Under the pieces are notes generated by a model. That model was given only the letters and a program-made list of their open reading frames with translations, was not told the origin of the DNA and did no database searches. From JAGLRQ01 sp965369805 (GTDB lineage Bacteria > Auribacterota > UBA6266): a DNA stretch of 38,257 nucleotides. The DNA is taken from contig CBDURG010000001.1 of the NCBI GenBank assembly GCA_965369805.1, positions 1 to 38,257 of the forward strand. The letters are read 5' to 3'. Each line of letters begins with the position of its first letter. The stretch's first letter is position 1. A program made the translations under genes and the position numbers. Of this stretch, positions 28,935 through 36,305 are shown in pieces.

Positions 28935-30272
28935 TCAACATGTAACTTTGTAAAAGCTGTGAACAATGCGTGGTCGTGGTAACGGAAACTTCTTCAGGTA
29001 CGCGTTATACTGCGCCATATTGAAGGATTTCTTCTGACTTCGTCTATTCATCCATTTAAACACCATCCATATCACTCGATAGTAGAACTCCTGCATACTC
29101 CTGAAGTTCTCACTTACTCCGTAATATTGATAGTGCCCTCTCAGTTTAGACACAAGAAGCTTCCACCAATCTTTTGCTTTGGTGCCGCTGACTTCTTTAA
29201 GCCACTCCTTCATTTTCCGACAGGCTAGTCGAAATTTCTTTGACGCTGTTTTACGACATACCTTAAACTTCCCTTTCTTGCTTTTTCCACAATAGTGAGT
29301 AAATCCAAGAAAATTAAATGTGTTCATTCTGCGCTGTTGTTTCTTAGCGTTCTCCTTCTCATATCGCCCAAAACTTTTCACACCTGTCTTCTCGGAATGC
29401 AGCTCCAGTTCATATTCTTCAAACCTCTTCTGCATTAGTCTCATGATTTCCTCTGCCTCTGCTTTATACTGCACCAGTATGACAAAGTCATCACAATATC
29501 TCACTAAATAACACTGCCCTTTCATATGCGGTTTGATTTCCTCCTCAAACCATTCATCGAGTACATAGTGCAAATATACATTCGCCAATAACGGACTTAT
29601 ATTCCCTCCTTGCGGAGTCCCCTTCTTTGTCTCATAAAACACATCATCTTCCTTGTATCCTGCTATCAAGAATCGTCTGATGTACCTCAGAAACCTTTCA
29701 TCCGTTATTCTTTTCCTTATCAATTCTATGAGTTTATCATGTGGTACATTATCAAAAAATCCCTTGATGTCCGCTTCTATCACATGGTTTATTGGCTTAA
29801 AATTGATAAGTTCTCCAACTTGCTTTAACGCGGCATGACATCCTGTCCGTCGTCGAAATCCATACGAACAATCCAGATAATACTGCTCATAAATCGCTTC
29901 CATTATACGACTCATTACCTTCTGCACCATCTTGTCCTCTACCGTCGGTAATCCTAATGGCCGTCGACTATTCTTATCTTTTGGAATATACACTCGCCTT
30001 GTCGGCTGTGGCCTGTATCCCATTCGTCTCATACGTTCTAGCAAGTCTTTGATGTTGGCGTTTAGTTCTTTACCGTACTCTTCCCAGCTTACTCCGTCTA
30101 TTCCCCCCGCTCGGTTCCTGCCAAGCCACTGAAGGAAACTCATCTCAAGTGAGCCTTCATTAACTAAATGCATTAAGTTATTAAACTTAATACAGGGCTC
30201 CCTGGATGCACGCTGTGATATGAGGTGCAATTTCTTTAACACTTCTTTTGCCATTTCAGGGTATGACTCCAT
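28935..30272 (-). CDS. ltrA: Group II intron reverse transcriptase/maturase
   Basis: A 445-residue intron-encoded protein that helps the intron RNA splice and copies it at new sites. The reverse transcriptase core is intact: EADIKGFFD with Asp168, GTPQGGNISPLLANVYLH (218-235) and the catalytic YCDD at 259-262. The maturase (X) domain follows at about 330-430 (FNFLGFTHY, KLRGHYQYYGVS). No HNH endonuclease domain is present; the protein ends soon after RPRIVHSFYK. Endonuclease-free introns rely on nicks at replication forks or on hairpin targets, which agrees with insertion in a palindromic repeat. Confidence 0.95.
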   Translation of the reverse strand: MESYPEMAKEVLKKLHLISQRASREPCIKFNNLMHLVNEGSLEMSFLQWLGRNRAGGIDGVSWEEYGKELNANIKDLLERMRRMGYRPQPTRRVYIPKDKNSRRPLGLPTVEDKMVQKVMSRIMEAIYEQYYLDCSYGFRRRTGCHAALKQVGELINFKPINHVIEADIKGFFDNVPHDKLIELIRKRITDERFLRYIRRFLIAGYKEDDVFYETKKGTPQGGNISPLLANVYLHYVLDEWFEEEIKPHMKGQCYLVRYCDDFVILVQYKAEAEEIMRLMQKRFEEYELELHSEKTGVKSFGRYEKENAKKQQRRMNTFNFLGFTHYCGKSKKGKFKVCRKTASKKFRLACRKMKEWLKEVSGTKAKDWWKLLVSKLRGHYQYYGVSENFRSMQEFYYRVIWMVFKWMNRRSQKKSFNMAQYNAYLKKFPLPRPRIVHSFYKVTC

Positions 30273-30787
30273 GTTTACTTGCTCCCTCTGCGTTTTACTG
30301 CTAACCCCTTCGAGTGGGTTTTCCCCTCATAAGGCATTACCCTTATTACTCCTCTACTATGAGTTAGTCCGAATACCAATACATCATACTGTCTCCTCAC
30401 TTCTTCAGCTTGTTAACAGCTTATTAAGAAATGTATCGGGCCTCCCAAGTTCCAACTTAGACATACTGCATTGCCCTCTGCGGACTACGACCCCGGCAGG
30501 ACTCCATGCACTCACCATATTCATGCATCTCGTGGTTGGCTTCAGGTTAGGGAACACCCTCGCCCACTGCGATTGAAATTTCGAGGCTCAATACCTTCAC
30601 TTGCGTTACAGTTGACAATCTCCTTCCCTCCGGCTCCATGCAGTTCGTTACCTCCCTGCATGCAGAGTTCCGTACCAACCAACTGGTGGTTAGCCGTTAG
30701 TCGGGCGGTTTTACCGCTTGCCTAAATTAGCTTTGCTTGGCGCACTCCCTATTTCCCTCTATTTCCCTTGCCCAAAGCTATAAATTT

Positions 30788-31396
30788 CTAGATTTTAATA
30801 AATGCTTTAAGGAATTTCGGCCTTGCGTAAAATGCTCTGGAAGTTGAGCCGTGGCCTGCACCTTTTGTGCGTGGTTGAATATAAACTCCCATCTTCCCAG
30901 TTAAGGCATTAAAACCTTTACGCGGGTTAAGGAGTGTATTTCTAACCAAATCATAATCTGATTTTACTGCTTCGTAAAGATTCCCTTGTAGATTAAATTC
31001 TGTTACGGAGTAGATGTAGGTAGGCTCGTCAACACTATTACCGACTGTCCGGGCAATCACAACTGCCTTCATAAGCTTTGCTAATAGATGGCTTTCTTCA
31101 AATTCTTTCTGGCAAACATTTACAGGATCTATCATTGTAATTGCCATTGTTTCTTTAAATGCTATCTTACCATCTTTCTTATATTTCAAAGGAATAGATT
31201 TTAGTTCCCATGACCCAAAATTGGGAGACCGTGCAGAATTGATAGGAAGCCCCAAATATCGTTCAAAAACATGCCCTGCCCACCCTTTATTGACCTTTTT
31301 CCCTTTATAAATAGTAATCCCATATTTCTTTGCAAGTTCGTGAAGCTCTTGCCCCACAAGTTGCTTAAGTTTTTGAACTGCTTCTACTCTTTCCAT
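30788..31396 (-). CDS. Type II restriction endonuclease, MutH/MvaI-like fold
   Basis: A 202-residue protein encoded nine bases after the methylase. The core reads NKGWAGHVFERYLGLPINSA and then SPNFGSWELKSIP, which matches the PD-(D/E)xK site of the MutH/Sau3AI/MvaI group: an early helix Glu, then x-x4-E-x-K with Glu and Lys in WELK. The residue where MvaI-type enzymes have Asp is Asn here. The C-terminal half (YIQPRTKGAGHGSTSRAFYA) is well formed. I use the ATG at 31396 because AGGG lies seven bases ahead; a TTG one codon earlier is also in frame. The cut site is unknown, possibly GATC from the DpnA-like partner. Confidence 0.78.
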   Translation of the reverse strand: MERVEAVQKLKQLVGQELHELAKKYGITIYKGKKVNKGWAGHVFERYLGLPINSARSPNFGSWELKSIPLKYKKDGKIAFKETMAITMIDPVNVCQKEFEESHLLAKLMKAVVIARTVGNSVDEPTYIYSVTEFNLQGNLYEAVKSDYDLVRNTLLNPRKGFNALTGKMGVYIQPRTKGAGHGSTSRAFYARPKFLKAFIKI

Positions 31397-31405
31397 CAAA
31401 TTTCC

Positions 31406-32248
31406 CTAAGGTAAAAATCCATATTCCTCGGTTGGTTCTTTAATTGAAGCAAGCAACTTATTACCTTCCAAAGCATCTATTAATCGTGGTTTTGCCAAAT
31501 TTTTAAGGTAGTCTTTTTCATTATCAATGCCGACAAACTTTCTATTATGTCTTAAAGCTGCTACTCCAGTTGTGGCACTTCCGCAGAATGGGTCTAAAAC
31601 AATATCACCCTTTTTACTACTAGATAAGATAATTCGTTCAAGAAGAGCTTCCGGTTTCTGAGTGGGATGTTTGCCGTATTTTTTCTCACCATTCTTTGGC
31701 GTCGTGATAGCCCAAACACTTCTCATTTGCTTTTCAGGTTTTTTTATAAAATCTCCGTCCCACTGTCCATTTTTAACTGTTTTATAATTAAAGGCATGTT
31801 TTGCAGTCTTTTCCTTTCTCACCCAAATCAATGTTTCATGGCTTGCTGTAAACATACGACAAGCCAAATTCGGAGCTGCATTAGGCTTGTACCAACAAAT
31901 ATCATTAATCAAGTGCCAACCTTGCTTTTGCAAGGCAAATCCACAAACATATATAGAGTGGTATGTACCGGAAATCCATAACGAACCATTCGGCTTAAGA
32001 ACCCTGCGACACGCTTCAATCCATCTATAATGAAATTGAAAATCTTCTTCTATCCCTTTGCTTTTATCCCATTTCCCTTTATTTACGCTAACCCGTTTCC
32101 CTGCATGACAAGTAAATCCACCATTTGACAAATTATATGGAGGATCAGCAAAAATCAGATCAATACACTCATTTGGAAGCGCATTCAATGTCTCTACGAC
32201 ATCACCTTTGTATAATCTCACATTTTTTTCTGAATAATAGGCTTGCAT
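31406..32248 (-). CDS. Type II DNA adenine methyltransferase, beta class (DpnA-like)
   Basis: A 280-residue amino-methyltransferase. The catalytic motif DPPY (35-38) comes first and the SAM-binding DPFCGSATTG (219-228) late, which is the beta-class order. The block NLSNGGFTCHAGKRVSVNKG and the HPTQKPEALLERII stretch strongly resemble M.DpnA/DpnM-system enzymes that methylate adenine in GATC. It protects host DNA from the endonuclease encoded immediately after it. Specificity for GATC is inferred from resemblance only. Confidence 0.88.
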   Translation of the reverse strand: MQAYYSEKNVRLYKGDVVETLNALPNECIDLIFADPPYNLSNGGFTCHAGKRVSVNKGKWDKSKGIEEDFQFHYRWIEACRRVLKPNGSLWISGTYHSIYVCGFALQKQGWHLINDICWYKPNAAPNLACRMFTASHETLIWVRKEKTAKHAFNYKTVKNGQWDGDFIKKPEKQMRSVWAITTPKNGEKKYGKHPTQKPEALLERIILSSSKKGDIVLDPFCGSATTGVAALRHNRKFVGIDNEKDYLKNLAKPRLIDALEGNKLLASIKEPTEEYGFLP

Positions 32249-32308
32249 CAGTTTGTCTCTTTTTTTAGATTATCTAATAACTAATAAAATACATTCCTCG
32301 AAAACATA

Positions 32309-32641
32309 TTAACATAAATCAAACACTTCTCCATCTTCTAACGTAAAGAAAAAAGGGACAGTCCACCCGCTCACTGCGCTCGCTTGGGACTTTTCCCATT
32401 TTCTTATAAAACCCTTCCAATTTCTCGAATCTGTATGTGTCATGTTTCTAAACGTGCCAAATTTCTTTAATACACCACGCGCCAAATCAATAGCACTAAT
32501 TCCGGGCGTTCCGGTGCGCAAAAGAATGGCCAGAAGCTCTGAATTACTTAAACTCCGAGTGCCTTTCTTTAACAGTTTTTCTCGTGGCCTGTCATCTACC
32601 GGCCAATTTTTTATGCCTGTTGATTTCTTCTCTTTTACCAT
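32309..32641 (-). pseudogene. radC: radC truncated at a dispersed repeat
   Basis: The first 78 or so residues match the N-terminus of RadC: IKNWPVDDRPREKLLKKGTR, then LSNSELLAILLRTGT, SAIDLARGVLKKFG. At the point where KGIG should follow, the frame enters the palindromic repeat (KWEKSQASAVSGWT comes from repeat sequence) and stops soon after. The JAB/MPN metalloprotease domain with its HxH motif is absent. The gene is broken. Confidence 0.8.
32353..32405 (-). repeat. Dispersed palindromic repeat, copy 3 (inside radC remnant)
   Basis: Reverse orientation relative to copies 1 and 2. It runs from AAGAAAATGGGAAAAGTCCC through GAGCGGGTGGACTGTCCC with one or two differences. The ATTACAACGGGAAGTG part of the other copies is missing. 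It marks the break in radC. Confidence 0.8.
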
Positions 32642-32672
32642 TCTCTTCTCTGTTCTTTCCTTAAAATGCTAA

Positions 32673-33248
32673 TTAAAGCATGTCCGACAAATCTACAGGG
32701 TCACGCATTCCTTCTGTGGCTTCTTCTTTATCAAAATGTTCTGGATCAAAATCCCCAGCCCATTCTTTCATTTCCTCATATTCATCATGCTTAGGGTCCG
32801 CAAGTATTTCAAGTAATCGATAATATCCGGGCGTCGATCCACAATCTTCTGGTGGACACGCACGAGCGCCAGTTATACAACGAGGGTATTTCGCTCCTTT
32901 TTCTACGGACTCGATATCTTCTAATACTATTGTGTGTTCCCAATTATCGCCGAAATCGTATACATAACTGAGTTTTGTCTTGTCTTCAGAAAAATAGTCT
33001 CTGATTTTTTTATTCTTTTCTTCCCATTGAGGAGGATCTCCCAATTCACACGATTCCTCACTTGTATTACCTATTCTAAAATTTCCATCATTGAATTCAT
33101 GCAAATGTGAATTTGTCCAGCCCATCGCTTCTTGGATGATTAAATGAAATTGATAAAATATAATATCGCTCTCAACCTCTATCAATCTCCATATTTGAGG
33201 AAGAATTTCATCAAGAATGATTTTGAACTTGAATATTTTCTTTGTCAT
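32673..33248 (-). CDS. Plasmid pRiA4b ORF-3-like protein
   Basis: A 191-residue member of the pRiA4b ORF-3 family (PF07929), found on plasmids and near transposons and of unknown biochemical role. Typical features are the start FKFKIILDEILPQIWRLIEV, the FHLIIQEAMGW helix, HLHEF, YVYDFGDNWEHTIVLE and the Cys-containing PRCITGARACPPEDCGSTPGY. A GTG eleven codons earlier is in frame, but the ATG at 33248 has a GGGGG site at a good distance. It supports a mobile origin for the surrounding island. Confidence 0.88.
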   Translation of the reverse strand: MTKKIFKFKIILDEILPQIWRLIEVESDIIFYQFHLIIQEAMGWTNSHLHEFNDGNFRIGNTSEESCELGDPPQWEEKNKKIRDYFSEDKTKLSYVYDFGDNWEHTIVLEDIESVEKGAKYPRCITGARACPPEDCGSTPGYYRLLEILADPKHDEYEEMKEWAGDFDPEHFDKEEATEGMRDPVDLSDML

Positions 33249-33281
33249 AATCCTTGACCCCCTTTTCTTCTCTTCCCTCAC

Positions 33282-33467
33282 AAACGCCGAAACAGCGTAA
33301 ATCCCCGGGACAGCTACCGTAATTCCCCAACATTTGGAGGTATTTTAACACAGAGGAAGGAGAGATACAACGGTTAGAAAAGGTTGTTAAAGAAAACCCT
33401 TAACAAAGTAGGATTATTCATGTAGTTTGTTATTTTCGGATTCTTATTAGAATTTAGTTATAGTGCT
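33282..33467. other. Intergenic gap before the MATE gene
   Basis: Holds an inverted repeat TTGTTAA/TTAACAA (33384-33406) and, close to the ATG, a stretch similar to the AsmA-gene promoter (CGGATTCTTATTAGAA, then TATAG). No clear Shine-Dalgarno is seen. Confidence 0.4.
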
Positions 33468-34841
33468 ATGATAAAAAGAATATTTAAAAACACATCTTTG
33501 GACAGAAACCTCACAAGCGGAAGCATTGCCGCTCACATATGGTTTTTATCTCTGCCGATCATCGCCACAAACCTTTTCCAGGCTTTGTTCAATTTGATAG
33601 ATATGTTCTGGGTCGGCAAACTCGGCTCGGATGCCATTGCCGCTGTCGCCATGAGCGGCACCATATTAATGATTGTCATGTTTCTCATGATAGGAATTGG
33701 CGCCGGGACCACCGCCATTATATCCCGCTTTATCGGCGCAAAGAAAAATGCTCACGCAGACAACACTGCCATGCAATCGGTAACCATGGCTTTTTTTATG
33801 TCGGTTATTCTTTCAATTGCCGGTTATATCTGCAGCCCGTACCTGCTTGAAATTTTAGGCGCGGCCCCCGAAGTTGCCGCATACGGAACAGGCTATCTTC
33901 AGATAATGTTTATATCAATATTTATAATGTTCTTCCTGTTCCTGATATCGGCCATATTTCAAGGCGCGGGGGACGTAAAAACACCTATGCTGTTACTGGC
34001 TTTTTCAACTGTTATTAATATAATATTAGACCCTCTTTTAATATTCGGCATCGGGCCTTTTCCCTGCCTTGGAATAAACGGCGCCGCCTGGGCAACTGTC
34101 ATATCAAGGGCTGTAGGATCAATCATCGCACTTGAAATATTACTAAAAGGAAGATCCCTGATACATGTGCGCCTTAACGAGTACAAACTGGATTTCAATA
34201 TAATGTGGAGAATACTTAAAATAGGCATTTCTTCTTCCGCGCAAATGAGTTTCAGAGGTTTTATGAACCTTGCCATAATGGCTCTTGTGGCATCATTCGG
34301 AACGTTTGCCGTCGCGGCATACGGAATAGGAATAAGGCTTGAAATGATAGTTTTAATGCCCGGCTTTGGATTCGCGGGAGCCGCCGCGACCTTAGTCGGG
34401 CAAAACCTCGGAGCAAAAGATTCATTACGAGCAGAAAAAAGCGGTTGGTTTTCAGTGTTTTATTACACTATTTTCATGGCTATTATGGCACTAATCTTTA
34501 TTTGTTTCGCCCCGAATCTTATATCAATCTTTAACAACAATCCTGAAGTTATTGAAATCGGAGCTTTCTATCTTAAAATAATGGCTTTAACCTTTATCTT
34601 TACATCAATTTCAATGCCGCTTAACAGGTCTTTAATCGGCGCAGGGGATACCTTCCCCGCCATGATATTCACTTTTATAGGATTATGGCTGGTTTTAGTT
34701 CCCGCAGCATTCTACTTTTCAAAATATACTTCTTCAGGGCTTAAGGGAATCTGGTATGCAATGAGTATTTCATCATTTGTAATGGCACTGATGTATTCAG
34801 CTTATTTTAAATCAGGCAGGTGGAAATTAAAGAAAGTTTAA
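33468..34841 (+). CDS. MATE-family multidrug/cation exporter
   Basis: A 457-residue inner-membrane exporter with twelve hydrophobic helices in two related halves. Family features include LPIIATNLFQALFNLIDMFW, VGKLG, GIGAGTTAIISRFIGA, QGAGDVKTPM and, in the second half, GFGFAGAAATLVGQNLGA and NRSLIGAGDTFPAM. Length is normal. It uses a sodium or proton gradient to expel drugs or metabolites; the substrate cannot be told. It stands alone between the accessory island and purF, convergent with the latter. Confidence 0.92.
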   Translation: MIKRIFKNTSLDRNLTSGSIAAHIWFLSLPIIATNLFQALFNLIDMFWVGKLGSDAIAAVAMSGTILMIVMFLMIGIGAGTTAIISRFIGAKKNAHADNTAMQSVTMAFFMSVILSIAGYICSPYLLEILGAAPEVAAYGTGYLQIMFISIFIMFFLFLISAIFQGAGDVKTPMLLLAFSTVINIILDPLLIFGIGPFPCLGINGAAWATVISRAVGSIIALEILLKGRSLIHVRLNEYKLDFNIMWRILKIGISSSAQMSFRGFMNLAIMALVASFGTFAVAAYGIGIRLEMIVLMPGFGFAGAAATLVGQNLGAKDSLRAEKSGWFSVFYYTIFMAIMALIFICFAPNLISIFNNNPEVIEIGAFYLKIMALTFIFTSISMPLNRSLIGAGDTFPAMIFTFIGLWLVLVPAAFYFSKYTSSGLKGIWYAMSISSFVMALMYSAYFKSGRWKLKKV

Positions 34842-34895
34842 TCTTTTCCACTTCTTCAACAGTTAAGTGAACTGTCCCCCGAACGCCAGAACTCA

Positions 34896-36305
34896 TTATC
34901 TTCTATTACGTCCTTCCAAATCTTTTTTTCTCGGCTTCCGTTTTATAGGAGTTGGGTATATTCCCGTAAAGCAGGCGTTACAAAACTCTTTTCCGGGAAT
35001 CTGCATTGACTTAAGCATTCCTTCCAGGCTTAAATATTTCAGAGAGTCAACACCAATAAATTTTCCAATCTCTTTTTCGCTTAACCTGAAAGCTATAAGC
35101 TCTTTTTTGGTGGGAAAATCTATACCGTAATAACAGGGAGAGATAAGAGGAGGACAGCTGATCCTCATGTGAATTTCTTTCGCGCCGGCTTTTCTCAGGG
35201 CCCTTACCCTTCCTTTCGAAGTAGTTCCTCTTACAATAGAATCCTCAACGATAACAATTCTTTTGTCTTTTATAATACCCCCTACCGGGTTAAGTTTTAC
35301 CTTTACCTTAAAATCACGCGACAACTGCGAAGGCTGAATAAAGGTTCTGCCGACATAATGATTTCTAACCATAGCCATCTCAAGAGGAAGTCCCGATTCT
35401 TCCGCGTAACCAAGCGCGGCAATAGTCCCCGAATCGGGAACAGGCATTATAAAATCCGCGTCGACGGGATACTCTCTTGCGAGTGCCCGGCCCAGGTTCT
35501 TTCTCGTTTCATATACACTCCCTCTAAAAATAGAACTGTCGGGACGGGCAAAATATATATTTTCAAAAATACAAAAAGCGTGCTTTTCATCTCTCGCGAA
35601 ATCTATAGACTTAACTCCATCATTATCTATTCTTACTATTTCTCCAGGTTCAATATCCCTGATATAAGACGCCCCCATAATATCCAGCGCGCAGGTTTCG
35701 CTTACCAGGACGTAAGCTCCGTCGATTTTCCCAAGACAAAGAGGCTTAAAACCCCGCGGGTCTCTCATTCCAAAAAGACAGTTATTCGCCATCATTACAA
35801 AGCTGTAGGCACCTTCAAGCTGGAGCAGTGATTTTTTAAATCTCTCTTCAATGCTTTTTTCGGCATCCTTGACCAGCAGATGCAAAACAATTTCACTGTC
35901 CATGCCGGTTTGAAAAATTGACCCTTCATTTTCAAGCTGTGCTCGCAGTTTTTTCGAATTGGTTAAATTACCGTTATGCGCGACAGACAGATAGCCTCTC
36001 TTATTATGCACGGTAAATGGCTGGGCGTTTCTTATATCGCTGGTTCCCGTAGTAGAATACCTGACATGGCCTACAGCCAGGTTTCCCTTAAGTTTTTTCA
36101 ACTCTGTTTCTTTGAAAACATCCCCCACCAGTCCCATTCCTTTATGAGAACAAACTATTTTGCCGTTAAACGAGGCAATACCGCATGACTCTTCACCTCT
36201 GTGCTGAAGCGCGTAAAGAGCAAGGTAGGCCAGACGGGCAGCATTTTTATGCCCGAACACGCCAACCACTCCGCAACTGTCTTTTATAGCCGGGGGATTT
36301 CTCAT
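34896..36305 (-). CDS. purF: Amidophosphoribosyltransferase
   Basis: A 469-residue enzyme for the first step of purine synthesis, moving glutamine nitrogen to PRPP. A ten-residue propeptide precedes the glutaminase nucleophile Cys11 (KDSCGVVGVFGH). The phosphoribosyltransferase part has the PRPP loop VIVEDSIVRGTTSKG. Cysteines in CIFENIYFARPDS, SPCYYGID and CNACFTGIYPTP match the 4Fe-4S form known from Bacillus, so the enzyme should be oxygen-sensitive. The start overlaps the carB stop by four bases. Confidence 0.96.
   Translation of the reverse strand: MRNPPAIKDSCGVVGVFGHKNAARLAYLALYALQHRGEESCGIASFNGKIVCSHKGMGLVGDVFKETELKKLKGNLAVGHVRYSTTGTSDIRNAQPFTVHNKRGYLSVAHNGNLTNSKKLRAQLENEGSIFQTGMDSEIVLHLLVKDAEKSIEERFKKSLLQLEGAYSFVMMANNCLFGMRDPRGFKPLCLGKIDGAYVLVSETCALDIMGASYIRDIEPGEIVRIDNDGVKSIDFARDEKHAFCIFENIYFARPDSSIFRGSVYETRKNLGRALAREYPVDADFIMPVPDSGTIAALGYAEESGLPLEMAMVRNHYVGRTFIQPSQLSRDFKVKVKLNPVGGIIKDKRIVIVEDSIVRGTTSKGRVRALRKAGAKEIHMRISCPPLISPCYYGIDFPTKKELIAFRLSEKEIGKFIGVDSLKYLSLEGMLKSMQIPGKEFCNACFTGIYPTPIKRKPRKKDLEGRNRR

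Larger units (their letters stand above)
28854..30745 (-). mobile_element. Complete group II intron
   Basis: A 1892-base retroelement on the minus strand, from GTGCG (30745-30741) to CTCGAC (28859-28854). Removing it joins GGACTG to TCCCTATTT and restores the dispersed repeat exactly as in copy 1, which fixes both ends. The 5' 470 bases hold ribozyme domains I-III, domain IV encodes the reverse transcriptase, and domains V and VI follow the gene. All parts look intact, so the element may still splice and move. Confidence 0.92.

Noticed and set aside
30471..30725. Plus-strand frames in the 5' part of the intron
   Set aside because: This stretch is the structured intron RNA (domains I-III) on the other strand; the frames have no ribosome site and a composition unlike real proteins.
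28100..33300. CRISPR array or Cas genes in the accessory island
   Set aside because: No regularly spaced direct repeats and no Cas-like protein; the only repeats are the three palindromic copies and a single pair of ten-base words.
34842..34895. Fourth copy of the palindromic repeat after the MATE gene
   Set aside because: Only AACTGTCCCC resembles it; the GC-rich core and arms are missing, so chance is as likely.
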